NCBI RefSeq assembly: GCF_051401765.1
Contig: NW_027480440.1
Span: 6,882,001 to 6,946,000, forward strand
Direction of reading: 5' to 3'
DNA length: 64,000 nt
DNA from: Calliopsis andreniformis
Taxonomy: Eukaryota; Arthropoda; Insecta; Hymenoptera; Andrenidae
This document shows positions 26,220-36,300 of the stretch, piece after piece. Every line of letters begins with the position of its first letter. Position 1 is the first letter of the stretch. The translations under genes and the position numbers were made by a program. The notes under the pieces were generated by a model. It was not told the DNA's origin, searched no databases, and saw nothing but the letters and a program-made list of their open reading frames with translations.

Positions 26220-28816
26220 AATAGAATATCACCAATTCACAGATTTCAAAACTCAATACTCAATCTGCAATCTTCAGATCTCTATCCAAAAACATCAATT
26301 CACATTACTCATCCCTCGACAGTTAGTCCTTTATGTTCAATCCTCAATCCTCAATTCTCAATCTTCAATCCTCAATACTGAATCTTCAATCATCAATACT
26401 CAATCCTCAATCCACAATCCTCAATCCTCAATCCTCAGTCTTCAATACTCAGTCCCCAATCCTCAATCTTCGATCCTCAATCCTCAATCCTGAATCCTCG
26501 ATCCTCGAACCTCAATCCGCAGTCCTCAATCCTCAAACCTCAATGTTCCATCCGCAATACCCAATCCTCAATCTTCAATTCTCAATCCTCAATCCTCAAA
26601 CCTCAATCCTCAAACCTCAACCCTCAATCCTCAGTCCTCGAACATCAATCCTGAATCCTCAATCCTGAATCCTCAATCTTCATCCCTCAGTCCTCAACAA
26701 TCAATTGTCAATCCTCACTCCTCAATAGAATATCCTCAATTCACAGCTTTCGATACTCAATCCCCATTCCTCAATCTTCAAATCTCAATCCACAAACATC
26801 AATTCTCATCACTCAACCCTCAACAATCAGACCTCAATCTTCAATCCTCAATCCTCAATCCGCAATCTTGAATCCTCAATACTCAATCATCAATCCTCAA
26901 TCCTCAATCCTCAATCCTCAACACTCAATCCTCAATCGTCAATCCTCAATCCCCAATCCTCAATCTTCAATCCTCTATCCTCAATCATCAGTCCTCAATC
27001 TTCAATCCTCAATCTTCAATACTCAATACTCAATCTTCAATCCTCAATCCTCAATCCTCAGTCCTCAATCCTCAATCCTCAATCCTCAATCCTCAATCTT
27101 CAATCATCAATACTCAATCTGCAATCCTCAATCCTCAATCCTCAATCCTCAATCCTAATTCGTCACTCCTCAATACCCAATCCTCAATCTTCAATCCTCA
27201 ATCCTCAATCCTCAATTCTCAATCCGTAATCCTCAATCCTCAATCCTCAATCTTCAATCCTCAATACTCAATCTTCAATACTCAATCCTCAATCCTCAAT
27301 CCTCAATCCTCAATCCTCAAATCCTCAATCGTCAATACTCAATTCCCAATCCTCAATCTTCAATCCTCAACACTCAATCTTCAATCCTCAATCCTCAATC
27401 CTCAATCCTCAATAATCAATGTTCAATCCTCAATCCTCAGTTCTCAATCCTCAATACTCAATCCTCAATCGTCAATCCTCAATCCCCAATCCTCAGTCTT
27501 CAATACTCAATCCTCAATCCTCAATCCTCAATCCTCAATCTTCAATCCTCAATACTCAATCTTCAATCCTCAATCCTCAATCCTCAATCCTCAATCCTCA
27601 ATCCTCAATCCTCAATCTCCAATCCTCAATCCTCAATCCTTATTTCTCAATCCTCAATCCTGAATCCTCAATCCTCAATCCTCAACCCTCAATCCTCAGT
27701 CCAGAAACATCAATACCGAATCCTCAATCCTGAATCCTCAATCTTCAGACCTCAGTCCTCAACAATCAATTGTCAATCCTCAATCCTCAGTAGAATATCC
27801 TCAATTCACAGTTTTCAATACTCAATCCCCATTCTTCAATCTTCAAATCTCAATCCCAAACATCAATTCTCATCACTCAACCCTCAACACTCAGTCCTTT
27901 ATGTTCTATCCTCAATCCTCAATTCTCAATCTTCAATCCTCAATACTGAATCTTCAATACTCAATCCTCAATCGTCAATCCTCAATCTTCAATACTCAGT
28001 CCCCAATCCTCAATCTTCAATCCTCAATCCTCAATCCTGAATCCTCGATCCTCGAAACTCAATCCTCAGTCCTCAATTCTCGATCCTCAATGTTCAATCC
28101 GCAATACCCAATCCTCAATCTTCAATCCTCAATCCTCAATCCTCAAACCTCAATCCTCAATCCTCAACCCTCAATCCTCAGTCCTCGAACCTCAATCCTG
28201 AATCCTCAATCCTGAATCCTCAATCTTCATCCCTCAGTCCTCAACAATCAGTTGTCAATCCTCAATCCTCAATCCTCAATCTTCAGTCCTCAATACTCAA
28301 TCTGCAATCCTCAATCCTCAATCCTCAATCCTAAATCCTCAATCCTAATTCGTCACTCCTCAATACCCAATCCTCAATCTTCAATCCTCAATCCACAATC
28401 CTCAATTCTCTATCCTCAATCCTCAATCCTCAATCCTCAATCTTCAATCCTCAATACTCAATCTTCAATACTCAATCCTCAATCCTCAATCCTCAATCCT
28501 CAATCCTCAATGATCAATCCCAAATCCTCAATCCTCAATCCTCAACCCTCAACCCTCAATCCTCAGTCCTGAAGCCTCAATACCGAATCCTCAATCCTCA
28601 ATCCTCAATCCTCAATCCTCAATACCCAATCCTCAATCTTCAATCCTCAATACTCAATCCTCAATCCTCAATCCTCAATCCTAAATCCTCAAACCTTAAT
28701 CCTCAATCCTCAACACTCAATCCTCAGTCCTGAAACCTCAATCCCGAATCCTCAATCCTGAATCCGCAAACTTCAGTCCTCAGTCCTCAACAATCAATTG
28801 TCAATCCTCAATCCTC
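26220..28816. repeat. Higher-order unit B-A-C (2597 bp)
   Basis: B at 26220, A about 26730 and C about 27788, ending at the next D box. It corresponds to 16696-20144 minus one of the two C segments. No gene is seen. Confidence 0.82.
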
Positions 28817-31800
28817 AATAGAATATCCTCAATTCACAGTTTTCAACACTCAATCCCCATTCTTCAATATTCAAGTCTCAATCCACAAACATCAATTCTC
28901 ATCACTCAGCCCTCAACACTCAGTCCTCAATCTTCAATCCTCAATCCTCAATCCGCAATCTTGAATCCTCAATACTCAATCTTCAATCCTCAATCCTCAA
29001 ATCTCAATCCTCAACACTCAATCCTCAATCGTCAATCCTCAATCCCCAATCCTCAATCTTCAACCCTCTATCCTCAATCCTCAATCCTCAATCTTCAATC
29101 CTCAATCTTCAATACTCAATCCTCAATCCTCAATCCTCAACCATCAATCCTCAGTCCTGAAACGTCAATACCGAATCCTCAGTCCTGAATCCTCAATCTT
29201 CAGCCCTCAGTCCTCAACAATCAATTGTCAATCCTCAATCCTCAATAGAATACCCTCAATTCACAGTTTTCAATACTCAATCCCCATTCTTCAATCTTCA
29301 AATCTCAATCCACAAGCATCAATTCTCATCACTCAACCCTCAACACTCTGTCCTCAATCTTCAATCCTCAACCCTAAATCCTCAATCTTCAATCCTCAAT
29401 ACTCAGTCTTCAGTCCTCAATCCTCAATTCTCAATCCTCAATACTCAATCCTCAATCGTCAATCCTCAATTCCCAATCCTCAATTTTCAATCCTGTATCC
29501 TCAATCTTCAATCCTTAATCCTCAATCCTCAATCCCCAATCCTCAACCTTCAATCCTCAATACTCAATCTTCAATCCTCAATCCTCAATCATCAATCCTC
29601 AATCCTCAATCCTCAATCTTCAATCCTCAATACTCAATCTTCAACCCTTAATCTTCAATCCTCAGTCCTCAATCCTCATTCTTCAATCCTCAACACCCAA
29701 TTCTCAATCTTCAATCCTCAATCCTCAATCCTCAATTCTCAATCCTCAATCCTCAATCCTCAGACGTCAAACATCAATACTCAACCCTCAGTCCTCGTCC
29801 GCAATCCACAACCCTCAATCCTCAATCCTCAATGTTCAATCCTCAATCTTCAATACTCAATACTCAATCCTCAGTCCTCGAACATCAATCCTGAATCCTC
29901 AATCCTGAATTCTCAATCTTCATCCCTCAGTCCTCAACAATCAATTGTCAATCCTCACTCCTCAATAGAATATCCTCAATTCACAGCTTTCGATACTCAA
30001 TCCCCATTCCTCAATCTTCAGATCTCAATCCACAAACATCAATTCTCATCACTCAACCCTCAACACTCAGACCTCAATCTTCAATCCTCAATCCTCAATC
30101 CGCAATCTTGAATCCTCAATACTCAATCATCAATCCTCAATCCTCAATTCTCAATCCTCAACACTCAATCCTCAATCGTCAACCCTCAATCCCCAATCCT
30201 CAATCTTCAATCCTCTATCCTCAATCCTCAGTCCTCAATCTTCAATCCTCAATCTTCAATACTCAATACTCAATCTTCAATCCTCAATCCTCAATCCTCA
30301 GTCCTCAATCCTCAATCCTCAATCCTCAATCCTCAATCTTCAATCATCAATACTCAATCTGCAATCCTCAATCCTCAATCCTCAATCCTCAATCCTAATT
30401 CGTCACTCCTCAATACCCAATCCTCAACCTTCAATCCTCAATCCTCAATCCTCAATTCTCAATCCGTAATCCTCAATCCTCAATCCTCAATCTTCAATCC
30501 TCAATACTCAATCTTCAATACTCAATCCTCAATCCTCAATCCCCAATCCTCAATCCTCAATCCTCAATCGTCAATACTCAATTCCCAATCCTCAATCTTC
30601 AATCCTCAACACTCAATCTTCAATCCTCAATCCTCAATCCTCAATCCTCAATAATCAATGTTCAATCCTCAATCCTCAGTTCTCAATCCTCAATACTCAA
30701 TCCTCAATCGTCAATCCTCAATCCCCAATCCTCAGTCTTCAATACCCAATCCTCAATCCTCAATCCTCAATCCTCAATCTTCAATCCTCAATACTCAATC
30801 TTCAATCCTCAATCCTCAATCCTCAATCCTCAATCCTCAATCCTCAATCCTCAATCTCCAATCCTCAATCCTCAATCCTCAATTCTCAATCCTCAATCCT
30901 GAATCCTCAATCCTCAATCCTCAACCCTCAATCCTCAGTCCAGAAACATCAATACCGAATCCTCAATCCTGAATCCTCAATCTTCAGACCTCAGTCCTCA
31001 ACAATCAGTTGTCAATCCTCAATCCTCAGTAGAATATCCTCAATTCACAGTTTTCAATACTCAATCCCCATTCTTCAATCTTCAAATCTCAATCCCAAAC
31101 ATCAATTCTCATCACTCAACCCTCAACACTCAGTCCTTTATGTTCAATCCTCAATCCTCAATTCTCAATCTTCAATCCTCAATACTGAATCTTCAATACT
31201 CAATCCTCAATCCTCAATCCTCAATCTTCAATACTCAGTCCCCAATCCTCAATCTTCAATCCTCAATCCTCTATCCTCAATCCTCCATCCTGAATGTTCA
31301 ATCCTCAATACCCAATCCTCAATCTTCAATCCTCAATACTCAATCCTCAATCCTCAATCCTCAATCCTCAGTCCTCAATTCGCAATCCTCAATCCTCAGA
31401 CCTCAGGCATTAATACCCAACCCTCAGTCCTCGTCCTCAACCTACAACCCTCAATCCTCAATCCTCAATCTTCAATCATCAATATTCAACCTTCAATCCT
31501 CATTCCCCAATCCTCAATCCTCAATCTTCAATCCTCAATCCTCAAACCTCAATACCCAATCCTCAATCCTCAATCCTCAATCCTCAATCCTCAATCCTCA
31601 ATCCTCAATCCTCAATCCTCAATTCTCTGTCCCCAAACCTCAATCCTGAACCCTCAATCCTGAATCCTCAACCTTCAGCCCTCAGTCCTCAACAATCAGT
31701 TGTCAATCCTCAATCCTCAATAGAATATCACCAATTCACAGATTTCAAAACTCAATACTCAATCTGCAATCTTCAGATCTCTATCCACAAACATCAATTC

Positions 31801-31836
31801 ACATTACTCATCCCTCGACAGTTAGTCCTTTATGTT
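28817..31836. repeat. Higher-order unit D-E-A-C-B, interrupted by the retrotransposon (left part)
   Basis: D (28817), E (29244), A about 29970, C about 31027 and B (31719). The retrotransposon sits 113 bp into the B box, and the unit resumes at 41102 with the rest of the B context and an A box. Without the element and duplicated target this unit is 3895 bp from D to D. The segment 27.9-31.26 kb matches 44.0-47.4 kb at offset 16140 (16147 in places). Confidence 0.85.
31832..31836. other. Target-site duplication, left copy (ATGTT)
   Basis: ATGTT lies immediately before the LTR and is repeated at 41097-41101. Intact B boxes read CCTTTATGTTCAATCC at this place, so removing the element and one copy restores the normal satellite. 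Five bases fits BEL/Pao integration. Confidence 0.95.
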
Positions 31837-31910
31837 TGTTTAAAATACATTTAAATTTCGAAGCATCGTTTCGTCCGCGAGAATCGCAGTACGTTAACGT
31901 GCTGTGACCG

Positions 31911-31929
31911 ACCGAAGGTCGCCTTCGGT
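31911..31929. other. Hairpin in the LTR (ACCGAAGG / CCTTCGGT)
   Basis: Perfect 8-bp inverted repeat with a 3-nt loop, just upstream of the candidate initiator; the 3' LTR has the same hairpin at 39797-39815. The role is unknown; it could be a protein-binding dyad or an RNA structure. Confidence 0.6.
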
Positions 31930-31936
31930 AGGAAAT

Positions 31937-31942
31937 TCAGTT
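31937..31942 (+). promoter_or_regulatory. Candidate initiator TCAGTT in the 5' LTR
   Basis: Matches the arthropod initiator consensus TCAGTY, with A at 31939 as the likely first transcribed base. No TATA box is evident upstream, and no good downstream promoter element at +28. If used, U3 would be about 102 bp and most of the LTR would be a long U5. The 3' LTR has the same motif at 39823-39828. Confidence 0.4.
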
Positions 31943-31950
31943 GCGTTGAC

Positions 31951-31956
31951 AATAAA
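31951..31956 (+). terminator. Candidate poly(A) signal AATAAA (LTR copy 1)
   Basis: Lies 12 nt after the candidate start. In the 3' LTR (39837-39842) it could direct cleavage soon afterwards, giving a short R region. A second AATAAA further on (33076 / 40962) is a rival. Confidence 0.35.
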
Positions 31957-32011
31957 CTCGGTACATTCGAATTGCGACTCGTTTTTTCATCCGATGCGGT
32001 TGAAGTTCGAA

Positions 32012-32020
32012 CAGGTGAGC
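32012..32020 (+). promoter_or_regulatory. Candidate splice donor CAG|GTGAGC in the LTR
   Basis: Strong match to the donor consensus, cutting after 32014. With the candidate start at 31939 it gives a 76-nt first exon. It pairs plausibly with acceptors at 33275 (before gag) and 38752 or 38796 (before the accessory ORF). Confidence 0.4.
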
Positions 32021-32158
32021 GATTACGATCAGCTGTTTGAATCTCAGGCCCGATAACGAGTGGGGGTATCGGAGCCTGACAAAGAGAGAGAGCAAAATCG
32101 GTACATTAGACAAAGAGAGACAATGATAAGCGAGCGCCGCGTAGCGGATTTTCGGGGA

Positions 32159-32177
32159 CTCCGCGATTTTCGCGGAG
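32159..32177. other. Hairpin in the LTR (CTCCGCGA / TCGCGGAG)
   Basis: Perfect 8-bp stem with a TTT loop; the same hairpin is at 40045-40063 in the 3' LTR. It falls in the inferred leader RNA. The role is unknown. Confidence 0.6.
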
Positions 32178-33075
32178 CGTCTCGCGCTCGCATGTCGAAG
32201 TCAGTCTTGCACCGAACGCTCGCACGGTAGCAAGGAACAGCATTATAGAAGAGTCTACTGAGTTAGGAAATTTGGGCACCAAGTTCCTTAGCTCTTGACG
32301 CCTTCTACGCTGTATTATCGCACTACAGCTCGCCATAGCTCCCTTCGAGAACCACGTATTACACGTGCGAAGGCAAAGCGATTGTTTAGTCGCGATAAAT
32401 TTAAAAGACGAGTAACTGCGCTCTTGGAATCGGTGGCTACCCCGATTCCCTGAGCTTGCTATTCGTCGGAGGAGCAATCAAGACCTCTTCTTGGTTGAGC
32501 CCCGATATTGGCACCAACAGAGAGGGTAAACGTAAGTGTATCACCTCTGCGTTGCCCGTGTTGTGTCACCCGTTTAGTAGCAGCCCGCGTACGACGAATA
32601 GATGCGTACGTTGCGGTGAACGGTGAGTGCTACAACCTCTGGCCTTTATCCGCCGCCAAGGCTAGCTAAAGCTAGTACCGAGGGTCGAACGCTCGCGAAT
32701 CTCGGCTTACAACCGTGATTCGCACGAGGCAAGCCTTCTTGGAAGGCAGGTTGAGCAGAGAAAAGGAGGATCCCTCCTCTCTGCACACTCGTCTGCCGAC
32801 GCTTTCTTCAGAGCGAAGAAACGTCGGTATTACAGTCCACTACATTACCTTAACGATACGTCAAGGTACTGCTCCCCCCTCCACGTAGGCTCGTTTCGAA
32901 GCCTGGAGTCGGGAAGACAACGGTTTGGCTTGAAAGCAATACGCTCGCTGACCAGTGCGGTTTCGCCGCTCTTTTCTTTTCCAGACGCCAGCGTCGCTAA
33001 GGGACACCGGCCGGCGTCAGTCCAAGGGACCCTTCCCTAAGATTTTGGTCGAAGACCCCCAACTAAACTAAAAAA

Positions 33076-33081
33076 AATAAA
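33076..33081 (+). terminator. Candidate poly(A) signal AATAAA (LTR copy 2)
   Basis: Follows an A-rich run near the LTR end. In the 3' LTR (40962-40967) it is followed about 55 nt later by a T-rich stretch, so it could be the functional 3'-end signal instead of the earlier one. Confidence 0.35.
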
Positions 33082-33210
33082 CGTCGTATTTAAGTCCTTT
33101 TTAGGGCCGACTCAAATTTAATTAAGTGTACAATTTTTTTTCTTGACACCCTTCTCTCAACCACCCAATCCGGACCCCGTTAGATCCCTGAATTTTCAGC
33201 GATTCTAACA

Positions 33211-33316
33211 TAAGGTCCTTCGAGCCGGATTCGGTTGAGAAAGGGCAAGGAAAAGTTGTATTAGCTTCTCTTCAGGTCGAATTTCGAGTAGCGTTTACCT
33301 CTCGAATCGTACCACC
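33211..33316 (+). other. Leader between 5' LTR and gag
   Basis: 106 bp containing the primer-binding site (33214-33233), a pyrimidine-rich splice acceptor (TTAGCTTCTCTTCAG, ending 33275) and a near-optimal start context, ACCACCATGTCC, before gag. Splicing into the acceptor would remove the primer-binding site and most LTR upstream ATGs from the mRNA. Confidence 0.7.
33214..33233 (+). promoter_or_regulatory. Primer-binding site, tRNA-Tyr type
   Basis: GGTCCTTCGAGCCGGATTCG, three bases after the LTR, is complementary to the conserved tRNA-Tyr 3' end (T-arm ...AATCCGGC, acceptor strand TCGAAGG, discriminator A, then CCA). The T expected opposite the terminal A of CCA is A here. The assignment comes from recalled tRNA-Tyr sequences, not a search. 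Confidence 0.7.
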
Positions 33317-36300
33317 ATGTCCACTCCCCAAAGAGAACAGGCGCTTTCGCCCAGCCTCGAGAGTGACATGGAGGATATCGTCTCGCGAGTCAGAGGTTTG
33401 ACCCGACTCGTGACGAATCTGAAGAAGAAAGGACGAAGTAGTTTTACTATCTTCCTCCTGAAAGAAAAGCTAAACTATGCCACGGAAGTGTGGAGGGACG
33501 TGCTCGAGCGAGTTAGTCGTCTCAAACAGGGCATTCCCCTCCATCACCGTAAAGGTATACCCTTCTTCGATCAGGAGGTGCTTCAGGACGCCGAGGACAC
33601 GTTCCACGAGGTCCAGGATTTCCTAATGACGGAAATCGCACAACTGGTCGAAGCGAAGGAGCGGGTTGAGTTGGGTATTAACCAACGTAAAGCCGAGGGT
33701 GCCGGCTTTGACAACACGCAGATTCCAGTCGAGTTGCCTAAGCAAAGCCTTCCAAAGTTCAGCGGTGATTCCAGAAAGTGGAGACACTTTGAGGATCTAT
33801 TCACCGCTGGCGTGAAGAATAACCAACGGTTGTCCGACGCACAGCGGTTGCAATATTTGAACGCGTGCTTGGAAGGTGAGGCTCTCGCGACGATCGCCGA
33901 ATTTGAAATTGCGGATCGCAATTTCAGCGAGGCGTGGGACGCCCTGAAGAAACGATTCGGGAACCCACGCACAATTATTACTCAGCTTCTTGAGACCTTA
34001 CGGAAGCTGAGAATGATAAAAAAAGGCGATCTACCCAGCTTCCAGCAAGTCACAGTGAGCTGGAGACAGACGCTCGCTGCGCTCAAGAGATTGGGGCGCC
34101 CTACTAAAGAGTGGAGTGACGTGCTGGTCATTCTCATAAAAGAGAAGCTGGAAGCAGCCCTGCAGTGGGAGTGGGAAATGTCTATCCAATCGGACACGGA
34201 CTTCCCGTCGTTTGACATCATGATGAAGTTCCTTGACGGACAGGAGCGCGCGTTGGTGGCATTGGAACACCAACGATGCAACGCAAAGGCGGAAGTCACG
34301 CCGAAATCTCGCATACGGCAGCATAACGCCGTGGTCGAGAATGCTCCCCCTACTCCCGAAAAGTGCGTGTTTTGTGAACAACCGCACGTAGTTGCTACGT
34401 GCAAAAAGTTCAAGACACTTTCGCCGGAACAGCGGTTTCAATACATGAAGAATAATCAGTATTGTATAAACTGCTTGGCGTCAACGCACACGGTGACACA
34501 CTGTCGAACCAGCGTGTCATGTAAACAGTGTAACGGACGGCATCATACCATCCTGCACTTTGATACACAGAAAGTCGGCACAAGTAACCGTCGTACGACG
34601 AACAAGCCAAATCAGGGCAAGCGGGAAGCGGGACGGAGCAACGTTCCTGCGCGCAGTCCTGTACAGGCAAACGTAAACACGAATTCTCGTGCTTCTACGT
34701 CAGCCGACAACGTTGCGTCTCACTGTGGTGTGACAGAGAGCGTAACGGGATCTGTGTTTCTGGCGACAGCTGATGTGCGAGTCTATGGAAAGGGAGGTAC
34801 GTCGCGTATCGCGCGTGCACTCATTGATCAGGGATCTGAGGCCTCCTTCATAACAGCGAGTCTGGTGAATGATCTACGACTCGCGCGAAGGAAAACCCAA
34901 GCCATGGTAACCGGCTTGGGGGGCGGAAAGACCCATGAGATTACGCACAGCGCGGACATTAGATTCGGGTCAACACGGTGCACTGCACAGGCGTTCCGCA
35001 CTAGTGCATACATCGTCCCGAAAATTACGTCCTACGTTCCACCGTCGGTTCGCATCTCAGATGCTGAGATCTTAAGTGAACTGACGCTTGCAGATCCAGA
35101 CCCTGCATCTGATCGACCGATTGAGGTGCTCATCGGTGCAGAGGTGTACGCCAGTATTATTCGACGAGGATTCCGTCGAATAAACAAAACAGGACCGATC
35201 GCACAGGAGACGGCCTTGGGCTGGATCCTGTCTGGGCCGATCGACGCAGCAAACTCTTCCCCAAATCCCGTGAGGACGCTGCACTGCAGCGTCCTTGAAT
35301 CGTTGGACAAGGCGATACGGCGATTCTGGGAGATAGAGGAGGTGCCCTCGACCTTGGTGAACACTAAAGCCGAGGACGAATGCGAAGAGCACTTCGTAAA
35401 AACCGTCGCGCGAGACGCGACGGGAAGGTTTATAGTTCGGTTGCCCTTTAACCATTCGAACCCGGACGAGCTGTTGGGCGATTCTCTCCCAATAGCTCTC
35501 TCCGCGTTGACAAGGTTGAGGAGAAAACTGGACCTGAACCAAACCCTCGTGAAGGAATACAGTGAGTTTCTCACTGAATACGAGTCGTTAAATCATATGA
35601 CTCGGCTCGAGTCAGTCGATAACATGCGACTCTATATCCCTCACCGAGCGGTTATTCGCACGGAGAGCGCTACGACGAAGCTGCGCGTCGTGTTTAACGC
35701 CTCCAGCAAAACAGCGGGCGGACGCTCGCTGAACGACCTCCTCCACGTAGGTCCAAAATTACAGACTGATATCACCGCCGTATTAACGAGGTGGCGTCTG
35801 TACGAATACGTGTTAGTAGCGGATATCGAGAAGATGTTTAGACAAATTCTCGTAGCTAAAGAGGATCGTCGCTTTCAATGCATCGTATGGCGCACCCCCT
35901 CGACCGAGCGACTTATCGCTTACGAGTTGAATACCGTCACATACGGTACGGCGTGCGCTCCATACCTTTCGATGCGAACACTTCTCGAGCTGAAAAAACA
36001 GGACGGCGACCGGTACCCGCTCGCCGCGCCTGTCCTCGAGAAGGACGTCTACGTAGACGATGTGTTTATGGGAGCTCCCGACAAACCGTTGTTGGAGAGA
36101 ATCCGTAAACAAACGTGCGAGCTCCTACAGCGAGGTGGATTTAACCTTCGCAAGTGGGCTGGAAATTCGTCAGATTTGTTACGAAATATTCCACAGAGCT
36201 CGCACTCACACGCAGTCGACCTTAATTTGTTTGACGATTCAGAATTAAAGGTACTCGGTCTGCGATGGATACCATCTGGAGATTTTTTCTATTTCAATCT

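Larger units (their letters stand above)
1..31836. repeat. TCAATCC heptamer satellite, left arm
   Basis: Continuous tandem array of a 7-bp unit, TCAATCC on the plus strand and GGATTGA on the minus strand, with frequent single-base variants (TCAATCT, TCAATAC, TCAGTCC, TCAACCC, TGAATCC, CCAATCC). The plus strand is almost free of G. Conserved non-heptamer boxes around AATAGAATA recur throughout and organise the array into higher-order units, described in separate entries. No gene is supported here. The plus strand lacks stops in all frames except where variants create TGA, TAA or TAG, whereas the minus strand meets TGA in every pure 21-bp stretch. The arm begins outside the window and ends at the target-site duplication of the retrotransposon. 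Confidence 0.97.
31837..33210 (+). repeat. 5' long terminal repeat (1374 bp)
   Basis: Starts TGTTTAAAATAC and ends GATTCTAACA (TGTT...AACA terminal inverted ends). Same length as the 3' LTR, with a single difference found by eye: T at 31894 against C at 39780. It should carry the promoter. Candidate signals are an initiator at 31937, AATAAA at 31951 and a splice donor at 32015. It also carries two perfect 8-bp-stem hairpins (31911-31929 and 32159-32177). A minus-strand open stretch at 32106-32477 has no ATG start and is not called a gene. Confidence 0.97.

Noticed and set aside
1..31836. CRISPR array
   Set aside because: There are no constant repeats separated by unique spacers; the period is 7 bp with higher-order copies.
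32106..32477. Minus-strand 123-codon frame in both LTRs (also 39992-40363)
   Set aside because: It begins at TTG, not ATG, lies in regulatory sequence, and has no recognisable domain. The LTR identity makes both copies the same by descent.
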